Origin: DATFRY01 sp035489015 | GTDB lineage: Bacteria; Myxococcota_A; Polyangia; Haliangiales; Haliangiaceae | Assembly: GCA_035489015.1 (NCBI GenBank) | Contig: DATHKR010000338.1 | Coordinates: forward strand, 26,309-90,308 | Direction of reading: 5' to 3' | DNA: 64,000 nucleotides | Shown here: one piece after another, positions 14,680 through 22,924 of the stretch | Position numbering within the stretch: the stretch's first letter is position 1 | Layout of the letters: each line of letters begins with the position of its first letter | Translations under genes and position numbers: made by a program | Notes under the pieces: generated by a model | Told to the model about the DNA's origin: nothing | The model's input: only the letters and a program-made list of their open reading frames with translations | The model's database searches: none

Positions 14680-16368
14680 TCATGCGGCGGCTGCCAGCTC
14701 GGGCGCCGCGTGCCGGGACATCTCTTCGCCGGTGATGGCTTCGACGAGGGCGGCGACGATGACTTCGGCGGCGGGCGGGGTGACGGCGTTGCCGTACTGG
14801 CGGACTTTCTCCCGCTTGTTGCCGAGGACCACGTACTCGTCGGCGAAGCTCATGGCCCGGCCGATCTCGTGGGGCTCCAGCATCCGGAAGAGCACGTCGT
14901 TGATGTCGACGTCGCCCTTGACGAGGGCGTACCGGTCGCGGGTGGACAGGGTGCCGATCGGGTCGGCGACGGGGCGCGCGGTTCCGGTGCCGTAGTAGGG
15001 GACGAGGAGGTGCTCCCAGGTGATGAGGGACTGGTGGCCGGCTGTCGTCATGGTGCGGAGGTAGTCGGCGGCGCTGGTGCAGTGTTCGCCGCCGTCGCCT
15101 TTGGAGCCGTTGTTCCGCATGACCATGGCGGGAACGTTCGGGGCGACGAGCCCGTGGTGGTTGCCGTTCGCGGAGACCGTGCCGAGCGCCTCACCGATGG
15201 ACTTACCGCGGAGCTGGTCGCCGCCGCCGCGCATGGTGACCATGAATGGCAGCCAGGCCAGGCCGGTTTCGTTGCGGGCGGTCTGCGTGCGGAGCGGGTT
15301 GTTCGCGGAGGCGGGCTCCTTCCCGTCCCGTCCTTCAACAGGGATGAGCAAGGGCGGTATGGCGAGGCCGTCGTTCTCCCGGGTGGTGCGGGTCGGCATG
15401 GGCTGGTCGAGCGGCACCGGGTCGTTGCGCCAGGTCCCTCCAGCGGGGACGACCATGGGGCGGGCGAACTTGTCGAGGCCGGCCTGGATGCGGGCGAGGG
15501 TCTTGTCGGCGAGCGGTTTGGCCCTGTCCCCGATGCGCTGGCCGGGGAGGTTCCAGTCGATGGCGACGGCGGCGGGCAGGGTGGAGGGTTCGACGATCTG
15601 GTTGCGGCACTTCACCTCAGGGCAGCGGTAGACGTACTGCTGGCGGTAGCGGCCCATGTCGCGGGTGGGGTCCTTGAAGACCTGGACGGCGCGCACCCAT
15701 TCCTGGCAGCCGGTGCACCAGGCGCGCGGGCGGAGCCACTTGTTCCAGTCGGGGGTGCGGCCCAGGGACTGGTGCCAGTAGGCGACGTACAGGCGGTCGC
15801 GGGACTGGGGTGCTTGGTGGACGGTGCGCGGGTCGGCGTGCATGGAGTTCAGGGCGATGGTGCGGGTCTCGTACCCGAGCTTCTTGATCTCGCCGATCCA
15901 CCGGTCCCACTGGTCCCAGGCCCGGACGTCGACGACGTTCTCGACGACGCCCGCCTTGACGAGTCCGCCGCGCTGCTGCACCCCGCGCAGGTACATGGGG
16001 ACTTCCTCCATGAGGGCGCGGGAGCGTTCGACCTCTTCGGAGGGGGCGCCGTCGCCGAACAGGTCGCCCTGCAGGGTGTTCGCGAAGTCCCGCTTCTTGC
16101 CGCGGGCGTTCGACCACTGCGGGCACTCGGGGCTGGCCCAGAAGATGTCGGTGACGGGCCACCGCTCGACCGGGGCCTCGCGGATGTCGCCGCGGTAGTG
16201 GTCGACGAGGGGGAAGTTCGCTGCGTGCGACTCGATGGCCTTGGCCCAGTGGTTCGCGGCCCGCTCCACCCGCACCCCGGGCACCGAGTGCATGCCCTGG
16301 GAAGACCCGCCGGCCCCGCAGAACCAGTCCATGACGGTGAGCGCGTCGTCGTCGTTGCGGTAGCTCAT
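14680..16368 (-). CDS. DNA cytosine-5 methyltransferase
   Basis: 562 aa, longer than the usual 330-420. Motif I DWFCGAGGSSQG (14-25), motif IV SPECPQWS with catalytic Cys82, ENV (143-145), motif VIII 'QSRDRLYVAY', and motif X 'GNAVTPPAAE' near the C-terminus. Between VIII and X is a long target region with repeated 'P-x-x-T-x-T' modules (about 330-500), a feature of large phage C5 methylases. It should make 5-methylcytosine at an unknown site. ATGA overlap with the upstream gene. Confidence 0.9.
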   Translation of the reverse strand: MSYRNDDDALTVMDWFCGAGGSSQGMHSVPGVRVERAANHWAKAIESHAANFPLVDHYRGDIREAPVERWPVTDIFWASPECPQWSNARGKKRDFANTLQGDLFGDGAPSEEVERSRALMEEVPMYLRGVQQRGGLVKAGVVENVVDVRAWDQWDRWIGEIKKLGYETRTIALNSMHADPRTVHQAPQSRDRLYVAYWHQSLGRTPDWNKWLRPRAWCTGCQEWVRAVQVFKDPTRDMGRYRQQYVYRCPEVKCRNQIVEPSTLPAAVAIDWNLPGQRIGDRAKPLADKTLARIQAGLDKFARPMVVPAGGTWRNDPVPLDQPMPTRTTRENDGLAIPPLLIPVEGRDGKEPASANNPLRTQTARNETGLAWLPFMVTMRGGGDQLRGKSIGEALGTVSANGNHHGLVAPNVPAMVMRNNGSKGDGGEHCTSAADYLRTMTTAGHQSLITWEHLLVPYYGTGTARPVADPIGTLSTRDRYALVKGDVDINDVLFRMLEPHEIGRAMSFADEYVVLGNKREKVRQYGNAVTPPAAEVIVAALVEAITGEEMSRHAAPELAAAA

Positions 16369-17342
16369 GCTGCGGCTCCTTCGGGGTGGCGTTGGAGTTC
16401 TTGTTGGAGGTGTTGGCGGGTGACGCCGATGCGGGCGGCGGCGGTGTCGTAGTCGCAGCCGTGGCGGATGAGTTCGCGGCCGTCGTCGGCAATGTCGGCG
16501 CCGCGGTGGGAGGCGGCGGAGCGGGCGGCCGTGAGGGCCTTCATGAACTCGGTCCTGGCCAGGTGCTGGTGGTCCCGCTTCCACTCCTGGTGGGCGGCCT
16601 CGCACCGCTGGCAGACGGGGAGGTGTGTATTGCGGTGGGTCCACCAGCCTCGGTCGGTGCCGCAGTGCCCTGTTGAGTCGGGGACGGCGGCCGGGTCGTC
16701 GATGTTGTCCCAGGCCCCGGGCGGTGCCCAGCCCTGTTTCGCGGCGTAGTTGCGGGCGATGGTGGTTCCGGCGCTGGGCGGCGGGAGTGTTCCGGCGAGG
16801 ACGGTGTAGGCGGCGGTGATCTTCGCGGCCAGGTGGTGGCGGACGGTGGGCTGGCGGGTGGCGCAGATGGTGTGTACGCGGCTCTCGCTGGTGGCGAACC
16901 CGCCGATGTCGGCGATGTGGCGGGCGGAGTAGCCGAGTGCGCGGAGGGCTTGGAGTCGGCGGCGGCTTCCGGTGGCGTCGACGTATTTGCCGCGCGCGCT
17001 GGGGGGCTGCGGTGCCACGGCGAGGATCTTGTTCTGGGTGCTGCGGTTGATCGCGGCCCGCCTGCCCGAGCTGATCAGGCGGAGGTTGCCGGGTTCGCAG
17101 CCGGTGGCCGCGGCGATCTGGTCCCACGTCATGGTCTGGCAGAGGGCTTGGAGTCGGGTGCGGGCCTGGTCTGCCGGTACGCGGGCGCCCTTGCCGAGGT
17201 CTCGCATGGCCTTGTTGTGCTTCTTGGTCCGCAGCCGGGCTTTGCGGCAGGGCGGGCAGTCGCACGGCGGTCGGTAGCCGGGGGCGCCGTTGCCGCGGGC
17301 GTAGGTCCCGTGTGCGGGCGGTTCGTTGGTTGCGGTGGTCAT
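16365..17342 (-). CDS. Multi-HTH DNA-binding protein with zinc sites (325 aa)
   Basis: An N-terminal 'CDCPPC' zinc motif precedes HTH-like segments 'MTWDQIAAATGCEPGNL' (70-86) and 'LGYSARHIADIGGFATSE'. A second zinc site ('CQRC') and a final HTH ('DYDTAAARIGVTRQHLQQEL') follow. Such proteins recur in Streptomyces phages as presumed regulators. It lies just upstream of the C5 methyltransferase, overlapping by ATGA. Confidence 0.7.
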   Translation of the reverse strand: MTTATNEPPAHGTYARGNGAPGYRPPCDCPPCRKARLRTKKHNKAMRDLGKGARVPADQARTRLQALCQTMTWDQIAAATGCEPGNLRLISSGRRAAINRSTQNKILAVAPQPPSARGKYVDATGSRRRLQALRALGYSARHIADIGGFATSESRVHTICATRQPTVRHHLAAKITAAYTVLAGTLPPPSAGTTIARNYAAKQGWAPPGAWDNIDDPAAVPDSTGHCGTDRGWWTHRNTHLPVCQRCEAAHQEWKRDHQHLARTEFMKALTAARSAASHRGADIADDGRELIRHGCDYDTAAARIGVTRQHLQQELQRHPEGAAA

Positions 17343-17593
17343 CGCTTCCCCCGTTCGGTGTCGTGGTCGTCGGCGGGCATGCCGTAGATGAGTTCGCAGG
17401 TGTCGTGTGCGGCGAGGTTGATGCCGGGCCGGTTGTCGGGTGCGGCGGGTACGCCGTCGGCGAGCTGGTCGAGGCATGCGGCTTCGGCTTCGATGGCGGT
17501 GAGGAACCGGTACGCGGCGACGCTCATCTCGGCTTCGTGCACGGTCCGTTGTGCTTGCTGCCAGGACCGTCGGAGCCACCAGGGGAGCTTCAC
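17339..17593 (-). CDS. Hypothetical protein (84 aa)
   Basis: GTG with GGAGG upstream, overlapping the 53-aa membrane protein stop. Helical ('LRRSWQQAQRTVHEAEMS'), with a C-terminal acidic/basic tail. Possibly membrane-peripheral given its neighbours. Function unknown. Confidence 0.6.
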   Translation of the reverse strand: MKLPWWLRRSWQQAQRTVHEAEMSVAAYRFLTAIEAEAACLDQLADGVPAAPDNRPGINLAAHDTCELIYGMPADDHDTERGKR

Positions 17594-17751
17594 GTCCGCC
17601 TCCAGGTGTCGAGGCGGATCGCGGCGTACCAGAGGCCGTACAGCAGCCAGAAGGTGACGGTCGCGACGAACAGCCATTTGGTGGCGGTGACGATGAGGGC
17701 GCCGGCGAACGCGATGATGAAGAAGGTGTTGACGTAGGTCTCGAAGCTCAT
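17590..17751 (-). CDS. Two-helix membrane mini-protein (53 aa)
   Basis: Two hydrophobic helices, about 9-23 and 27-43, with charged ends ('MSFETYVNTF' and 'RLDTWRRT'). ATG overlaps the next stop by ATGA, and its stop overlaps the following GTG. The length and topology fit a holin-like or membrane-acting early phage protein, but position in the early operon argues against a lysis role. Superinfection exclusion or membrane remodelling are options. Confidence 0.65.
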   Translation of the reverse strand: MSFETYVNTFFIIAFAGALIVTATKWLFVATVTFWLLYGLWYAAIRLDTWRRT

Positions 17752-17837
17752 CGCCGCCCCCTGAACCAGGCTCCGGCTGCGGCGATGAGGGCCCCGGCGA
17801 TGATGAGCGCGGGGATGATCCAGGCGAGGTTGCTCAT
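17748..17837 (-). CDS. Single-helix membrane micro-protein (29 aa)
   Basis: 'MSNLAWIIPALIIAGALIAA' plus 'AGAWFRGRR': one transmembrane helix with a positively charged C-terminus. ATGA overlaps at both ends show it is translated in line with its neighbours. It probably works with the 53-aa membrane protein next to it. Confidence 0.55.
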   Translation of the reverse strand: MSNLAWIIPALIIAGALIAAAGAWFRGRR

Positions 17838-18220
17838 GCGGCGGCCCTCGCGTTCTGGTCCCGGAGGGCTGCCCGCTCGCGCCGCCGCTTGCTGAACGCG
17901 ACGCGGCCGTGCGGGGTGAGGACGTAGACCTTGACGGTCTTCCCGTGGGCTTTCTTGTTGACCGAGGTGACTTCGTCGACGATCTCGACGAGCGGCACCT
18001 TGTGCGGTGCGACGAGGCCGTGGAAGAACAGGCCGGCGGCCTTGTAGCCGATCTCGGGGAGCACGGCGCGCAGTTCGTTCATGCTGAACCGGCTGCCGTC
18101 TCCGGCGATGGAGTCGATGGCCTGCTCCAGGAGGAGCCGGTCGTACTGGGTGACGTTGCCGTACAGGCGGGCCAGCGCGGCGTTCGCCAGGTCGCGGGCC
18201 TCGGCGGAGGTGATGGTCAT
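17834..18220 (-). CDS. Hypothetical protein, winged-helix-like (128 aa)
   Basis: Helical N-terminus, then 'VEIVDEVTSVNKKAHGKTVK' and 'VYVLTPHGRVAFSKRRRERA', which read like the wing of a winged-helix domain ending in a basic tail. ATG with GGAGAA site. Possible DNA-binding regulator; no family assigned. Confidence 0.6.
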   Translation of the reverse strand: MTITSAEARDLANAALARLYGNVTQYDRLLLEQAIDSIAGDGSRFSMNELRAVLPEIGYKAAGLFFHGLVAPHKVPLVEIVDEVTSVNKKAHGKTVKVYVLTPHGRVAFSKRRRERAALRDQNARAAA

Positions 18221-18975
18221 GACGTGTTCTCCTCGTCGGCGAAGAGGCTGCTCTGCGGGTTGTTGTTGCCGCGCGCTTCCCACTGGGTGCGGTAGCGGTC
18301 GACTTCGTCGGAGCACTCCTGCCGGGCGTGGAACACCGCCGAGTTCTCCGGGAGGTCCGGCCGCCACAGGTTCGGGCCGGGGAAGCGGGCGGCCTTCTGG
18401 CGGGCGTTGACGTACTCGCCGCAGCCGAGGCAGTGGCCGGGTGCGATGTCCATGAGGACGTCGGCGCGGGCGGCCTGCCGGTCGCCTTCACGTTCGGCGA
18501 GTTCGTCGTGGCAGGGCGGGAGTTCACCGCACGCGGAACAGATCGCGTAGTGCTCGGGCAGCACGTCCCAGGAGTGGTCTGCGGGGCCGATCAGGTGGAG
18601 GGGCTTCTCCTGCGGCCTGCCGTCGGGGGCGAGGATGAACGCGTAGGGGCGTCCGGTCCACGTCAGCTTCTCGGGGCGGTCGCCGCGCGGGTAGCGCTCC
18701 CAGTAGGTGAGGGCTTCCTTGAAGCGCTCCTCATGCTTGTCGCCCCACAGGTCGAGGGGTCGTTCGGCAAGCTCGACGACGCGGTACGGCTGCCCGTCCC
18801 AGACGACGAGGATGCCGGGCTTGAGCTGCACGTAGTTGGCGAGGAACTCCTTGTCGTGGATGCGCTGCTCCTGGCGCCGCATGGCGGACGAGTGCTCGCC
18901 GTACCGGTTGGTCTTCGTGCGGGGAGGGTGGACGCCGCCACGCTTCGTGGGCTGACCCACGTACCAGCGGTTCAT
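18217..18975 (-). CDS. Hypothetical protein with C-terminal zinc sites (252 aa)
   Basis: Mixed alpha/beta N-terminal part ('PGILVVWDGQPYRVVELAER') that may be a small beta-barrel, then Cys pairs 'CSACGELPPCHDE' and 'CLGCGEYVNARQK'. Coupled to the ASCH gene by ATGA. Commonly seen, unassigned, in Streptomyces phage early regions. Confidence 0.6.
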   Translation of the reverse strand: MNRWYVGQPTKRGGVHPPRTKTNRYGEHSSAMRRQEQRIHDKEFLANYVQLKPGILVVWDGQPYRVVELAERPLDLWGDKHEERFKEALTYWERYPRGDRPEKLTWTGRPYAFILAPDGRPQEKPLHLIGPADHSWDVLPEHYAICSACGELPPCHDELAEREGDRQAARADVLMDIAPGHCLGCGEYVNARQKAARFPGPNLWRPDLPENSAVFHARQECSDEVDRYRTQWEARGNNNPQSSLFADEENTS

Positions 18976-19367
18976 CGGGTCACCGCCTGCAGCTGCTGCT
19001 CGACGGCGGTGATCAGTTCGGCGTCGGGTGCCCAGAGACCCAGCCGCCCCTTCGCGGGCACGGGCTGCGGAAGGGCAATGACGTCGTCGAGCGTCCAGTG
19101 GTAGGCGTCGTCCTGGCTCCAGGGGCTGCACAGGCGGTCGCTCTCGGCCCAGTGGCAGCCGGTGAGCGTGGCGACGGCGACGATCGCGCTGTACACGTCG
19201 AGGTGGTCGCCGTGGACGACTGCCCACCGGTCTCGTTCCGCGCCGGCGTGGATGAGGATGCGGGCCCCGTGGTGCTTGGCGGGGAGTTTCCAGGTGCGGT
19301 TTTCGACGCGCTTCGTCTGGTGGGCGATGGCACCCGCCCACGGCTGCTTGATCGTCAGGGCCCTCAT
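18972..19367 (-). CDS. ASCH-domain protein
   Basis: 131 aa. The opening 'MRALTIKQPWAGAIAHQTKR' and 'VENRTW ... GARILIHAG' are the signature of the ASCH fold, a PUA-like beta barrel that binds RNA or modified nucleosides. In phages these proteins sit among replication and modification genes, as here. Exact ligand unknown. Confidence 0.82.
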   Translation of the reverse strand: MRALTIKQPWAGAIAHQTKRVENRTWKLPAKHHGARILIHAGAERDRWAVVHGDHLDVYSAIVAVATLTGCHWAESDRLCSPWSQDDAYHWTLDDVIALPQPVPAKGRLGLWAPDAELITAVEQQLQAVTR

Positions 19368-19795
19368 GTCGTCCTCCCTGCGGGGATGACGGTGACCGCA
19401 ACAGCCCCGGGTTCGGTGGCGGGGGCGTAGACGAGCCGCCACTGGCCGTCCCATGCGCAGCCGCACGGGTGGTCGGGGTGGGGGTGGGTGATGAACACGG
19501 CGTGCTTCCGGACGGGCGGCCGGGTGTGTACGGGGAGGTCGGCGTCGGGGTGGTTCTTCCGCATCCATGCGTCGGCGAGGAGCGCGAGCGCCGTCCAGGT
19601 GTGGTTGTGGCCGAGGGCAACGAACTCGGTGGGCGGCTCGTCCTCCTCGCCGACTCCGGTGAGGTGGATGCCGTCGCGGGTCATGAAGCCGTACTCGGCG
19701 GCGTTCTCCGGGGTGGGGGTGAAGAGGGCTTCGTTGGGCTGTTCGATGCCGTCGTCGTCCTCGCGGATGTCGAGGACGTACAGGGGGGTCGTCAT
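19364..19795 (-). CDS. Hypothetical acidic protein (143 aa)
   Basis: Acidic N-terminus ('LDIREDDDGIEQPNE') and a His-rich middle ('ITHPHPDHPCGC') that could bind a metal. No family recognised. ATGA-coupled on both sides. Confidence 0.55.
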   Translation of the reverse strand: MTTPLYVLDIREDDDGIEQPNEALFTPTPENAAEYGFMTRDGIHLTGVGEEDEPPTEFVALGHNHTWTALALLADAWMRKNHPDADLPVHTRPPVRKHAVFITHPHPDHPCGCAWDGQWRLVYAPATEPGAVAVTVIPAGRTT

Positions 19796-20070
19796 GACGT
19801 GACCTCCGGGGCCTTGGCGCGGTCCTGGACGGTCCAGCCGAACCGGCTGGACCGGTGGCGCAGGAGGTAGCCGCCGGGCTTGCGGACACCACTCCCGTGG
19901 ATGACGTCACCTGCGTCGATGGCCTGAACAGGCTTGGCGTTGAGCTGCTCACAGAGTTGAGCGATGGGGTCGAGGCCGTACTCCTCGATGCGGTTGAGTG
20001 CGTCGGCGAGGTCTTGCCAGAGCCCGTACTCAACGGCGTCGTACATGCGGGTGGCGGTGGGATCGGTCAT
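19792..20070 (-). CDS. Hypothetical protein (92 aa)
   Basis: ATG with GGAAGGAA; the first gene after the RecT terminator. Helical half followed by a beta-rich end ('GGYLLRHRSSRFGWTVQ'). Function unknown. Confidence 0.55.
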   Translation of the reverse strand: MTDPTATRMYDAVEYGLWQDLADALNRIEEYGLDPIAQLCEQLNAKPVQAIDAGDVIHGSGVRKPGGYLLRHRSSRFGWTVQDRAKAPEVTS

Positions 20071-20106
20071 GCCGGTTTCCTTCCGGGTGTGGTGCGATGG
20101 GGTTCC

Positions 20107-20143
20107 GGGGCCCCCTGCCTGCTTCGGACGGGCAGGGGGCCCC
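20107..20143. terminator. Strong hairpin after recT
   Basis: Perfect 13-bp stem GGGGCCCCCTGCC with an 11-base loop, immediately downstream of the recT stop on the minus strand. Confidence 0.8.
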
Positions 20144-20153
20144 AACGGGGCGG

Positions 20154-20957
20154 TTACTGCTGCTGGTCGCTCGAGGCCCCGGCGGTGAGCTCGGGCGGCC
20201 CGTCGTGCTGGGGCGCGACGTCAATGGCGTCGGCCTGGATGTCGGTGCGCACGGTCCCGTCGTGGGCCATGGCGCGGGCCAGGGATGCGCTCTTCGGCAG
20301 GGCCTTGAAGTGGTTACGCAGGACGGTCTTCTTGGCCATCTCGTCGTAACTGTTCCGCCAGGCAGGGCTGTTCTTGGAGGGCATCTTCAGGCGCCGCTCC
20401 TCAATCTCCGACGGGTACATGACCTTGAAGGTCCGGCCACCGTTGATGAGGCGGGCGACGGAGTAGTAGGCGACTGCGCGGCCCCGCGGCCCGCCGGCGA
20501 ACGGCCGGTGGACGAGCGTCTCCTCGAGGCCCTCTTCGTGCTCGAAGTAGTCGTTCTCGCGGACGGTCTCGACCTTCACCGACGAGGCCATCGGGTGCTG
20601 GTAGAAGAGCGTCACCATGCCCTGGTAACCGAGCTGGAACGAGGCCTCCCCCTTGTAGGGGACGATGAATGCCTCCTGCGTGGGCGAGCCCGGCTCGAAG
20701 CCCAGCTGCGAGCAGGTCATCAGCGCGCCGAGGAACGATGCAGTGCTGCAGGTGGCCAGGTCGGGGTTCTTGCGGATCAACGTCAGGGCGATGCGGGCGA
20801 TCCGGTCGGCGTCCATGTGCTTGGGCAGCGCGCGGGCCAGCTCCGGCTTCATCTTCTCGATCTGCTGCGCCATGGTCGGCTGCTGCTGCTCGCCGTTCTG
20901 CTGGACGGCGCCGACGTTCTCGGCGCGGCGGGCGACGGCGTTGCGGGCGTCGGTCAC
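20154..20957 (-). CDS. recT: RecT single-strand annealing protein
   Basis: 267 aa from a GTG overlapping the exonuclease stop. RecT-family features: 'KNPDLATCSTASFLGALMTC', 'LGFEPGSPTQEAFIVPYKG', 'FQLGYQGMVTLFYQHP'. RecT coats and anneals DNA exposed by its exonuclease partner and drives phage recombination. The Gln-rich N- and C-termini look disordered. It is the last gene before a strong hairpin. Confidence 0.92.
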   Translation of the reverse strand: MTDARNAVARRAENVGAVQQNGEQQQPTMAQQIEKMKPELARALPKHMDADRIARIALTLIRKNPDLATCSTASFLGALMTCSQLGFEPGSPTQEAFIVPYKGEASFQLGYQGMVTLFYQHPMASSVKVETVRENDYFEHEEGLEETLVHRPFAGGPRGRAVAYYSVARLINGGRTFKVMYPSEIEERRLKMPSKNSPAWRNSYDEMAKKTVLRNHFKALPKSASLARAMAHDGTVRTDIQADAIDVAPQHDGPPELTAGASSDQQQ

Positions 20958-21955
20958 AGGTTCTCCAGGTGGATGTTGAAGACGCGGGTGGGTTCGCCCC
21001 GGTAGTCCTCGGGGTTGATGTCGGGGTCGGCCTCGAGCGCTGCGGCCTTCCACGAGACCTGGCCTTTGCGGCGGCGCCAGGAGTAGGCGAGTTCGCCGCG
21101 GATGTGGACGTCGGTGGCGTCCCCGGCGATGGCCTTGAGGTGGTTCTCGGCGTCGGTGAGGGCGAGGTCCGCAGCGGCCATCTGTTCTTTGGCGTGGGCG
21201 CGCTGCTTGAGCCAGCCCTCGACCTCGAGCGCGTCGGCGACGACCACGGACTCGAGAGGGTTCGCGTGAAGCCGGTCGAGGAGGTCGCCGGTGGCCGCGG
21301 ATCCGTCGATGGCGGGCTGGGTGCCGGTCTGCACCTGGTCCCAGAACTCGTCTGCGATCTTCTCCAGGTCTGCGATCATCTGGTCGTCGCGCTCGAGGCG
21401 GTGGATGACCGTGCGCTGGCCGCCGATGGAGCAGGCGCTGTAGGCGAACTGCCAGCCGGTGACGGCGAGATACCACTGGGTCTGGATCTGGACGGCGACG
21501 GGCACTTCGTCGAGCCAGTCCTTGAGGGCGTAGCTCGAGCGGGTCTTGATCTCGACAACGCCGGGCTGGCCGTCTTCGTGGGTGACGCGGTCGAGGTTGG
21601 CGATCCACGGCTTATCGGGGCGCCCCAGAGTGCCGGGCCCTTCGGCTGCGTACAGGCCGGTGATGGCGAGGAAGCGGGTGGCGACGACGGGCTCGAGGAG
21701 GTGGCCGTAGATGGCGGCCTCGTCGAGGACCGGGTTGTCGCGGCGAGGGACAGGCCGGCCGGTCTTCTGGAACCAGATCTCGAGCGGGCTGGTGTAGGGG
21801 TTGAGGCCGCAGATGGCGGCCATGTCGGAGCCTCCGATGCCCCCTTGGCGGGCGGCGTGCCAGTCCTCTCTGGGTGCTCCGGGCTCGAGGATGACCGTCG
21901 CCCCGGTCGGGTAAGTGAGTGGCGGCGAGAAGCTCGCCTGCTCTGTGGTGCTCAT
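20954..21955 (-). CDS. YqaJ-type recombination exonuclease
   Basis: 333 aa. Pattern of the lambda-exonuclease/YqaJ fold: 'GGIGGSD' (38-44), Glu88, Asp122 in 'ANLDRV' and E-I-K (135-137). It resects double-strand ends so RecT can anneal them. The two genes overlap by GTGA, giving matched amounts. The N-terminal 30 residues are a variable extension. Confidence 0.9.
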   Translation of the reverse strand: MSTTEQASFSPPLTYPTGATVILEPGAPREDWHAARQGGIGGSDMAAICGLNPYTSPLEIWFQKTGRPVPRRDNPVLDEAAIYGHLLEPVVATRFLAITGLYAAEGPGTLGRPDKPWIANLDRVTHEDGQPGVVEIKTRSSYALKDWLDEVPVAVQIQTQWYLAVTGWQFAYSACSIGGQRTVIHRLERDDQMIADLEKIADEFWDQVQTGTQPAIDGSAATGDLLDRLHANPLESVVVADALEVEGWLKQRAHAKEQMAAADLALTDAENHLKAIAGDATDVHIRGELAYSWRRRKGQVSWKAAALEADPDINPEDYRGEPTRVFNIHLENL

Positions 21956-21986
21956 GTGCCGTGCCTTTCGGGTGCAGTGATGGGGA

Positions 21987-22023
21987 CCCGCCGAGCCCGG
22001 GCGGGGGGTTCGGGCTCGGCGGG
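21987..22023. terminator. Hairpin upstream of the exonuclease
   Basis: Perfect 13-bp stem CCCGCCGAGCCCG with an 11-base loop, between the vWA gene and the exonuclease. Terminator or processing site separating two modules of the early operon. Confidence 0.7.
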
Positions 22024-22078
22024 CCTGGGTGCCGTGGCGCGCGAAGGGGGGCGCTGCACCACAGCGGTCAGGGGGCTG

Positions 22079-22810
22079 TCAGGCGACGATTCCGGCGGCC
22101 GTCGCTGCGGCGAGCCAGCCCGCGTACTCGTGCGTGATGCCGTCGTACAGGTCGGCGTCCGTCACCTGGTGCGGGTTCGCGGCGTGGAAGAACGACGCGT
22201 TGTCGACAGCCCTGCCGCGAAGGTCGTCGAGCTTCTCCAGGAAGTGGATGTTGTTTCCGAACCCGACGAACGCCCAGAAGATCGGCAGCCGGGAGGCGTC
22301 ACGGAGCATCCGCTCGGCTGCGCCACGGTCGTCGGGGGACCCGTCCGTCTGGAAGATCACGAACGCGGGGTCTGTGGCACCGGACCGCTGGTGCTCGTCG
22401 ATGACGGCCTGCATGGCGGCCACGTAGTTGGTGGACCCCCAGCGGACCGCGGGGTGGGTGCGGTCGACGATCCCCGCGTAGTTGTCGAGGCGGGCGTCGA
22501 GCATGGGCTCGGCGGTCGATCCGAAGTAGCCGATGGGGACGGTGCCGTCGTCGTCGAGGTTCGCGGACAGGCCGAGCGCCTGCTCGGCGAGGCGCTGCAC
22601 TGACCCGTCGCGGTAGAAGCTGGTCATGCTCCCGGAGTGGTCGAGGACCAGGTATACGGCGGCGCGCTGCCCGGTGAGCCCGGACTTCTCCAGGCTGACG
22701 GCGGCGGTCTTGGTCAGGTTGACGAGGCCGGCGGGCACCTTGTCGAAGCTGATCGCCGGACCGGTGCTGGTCGGGGTGGGGAGCGGGGCGCTGGGGGTCT
22801 TACGGAACAC
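22079..22810 (-). CDS. TerF-like vWA-domain protein
   Basis: 243 aa from a GTG with AAGGAG. 'SLEKSGLTGQRAAVYLVLDH' leads into the MIDAS D-x-S-x-S (57-61). Further vWA landmarks are 'GSTNYVAAM' and 'FVIFQTDGSPDD', ending 'GWLAAATAAGIV'. This matches the vWA protein of the Streptomyces tellurium-resistance/TerD group. vWA domains bind metal and mediate protein contacts. No TerD partner is present in this window, so it may interact with host Ter proteins. Confidence 0.82.
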   Translation of the reverse strand: MFRKTPSAPLPTPTSTGPAISFDKVPAGLVNLTKTAAVSLEKSGLTGQRAAVYLVLDHSGSMTSFYRDGSVQRLAEQALGLSANLDDDGTVPIGYFGSTAEPMLDARLDNYAGIVDRTHPAVRWGSTNYVAAMQAVIDEHQRSGATDPAFVIFQTDGSPDDRGAAERMLRDASRLPIFWAFVGFGNNIHFLEKLDDLRGRAVDNASFFHAANPHQVTDADLYDGITHEYAGWLAAATAAGIVA

Positions 22811-22840
22811 GGTGATCTCCTTGTTGGGGTGCTGGGTGGG

Positions 22841-22922
22841 CGCCCGCCGACTTGTCCTCGGCGGGTGCGGTACGTGGTGAGGGCGCGCTGTGGGGGTCGG
22901 TGACATCCGCGACAGCGCGCCC
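22841..22922. terminator. Two tandem hairpins after the second beta-class methyltransferase
   Basis: A 10-bp stem (22841-22850 with 22858-22867, one G-U pair) and a perfect 11-bp stem GGGCGCGCTGT/ACAGCGCGCCC (22881-22891 with 22912-22922). Both lie between the methyltransferase stop and the vWA gene. Confidence 0.7.
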
Positions 22923-22924
22923 GG

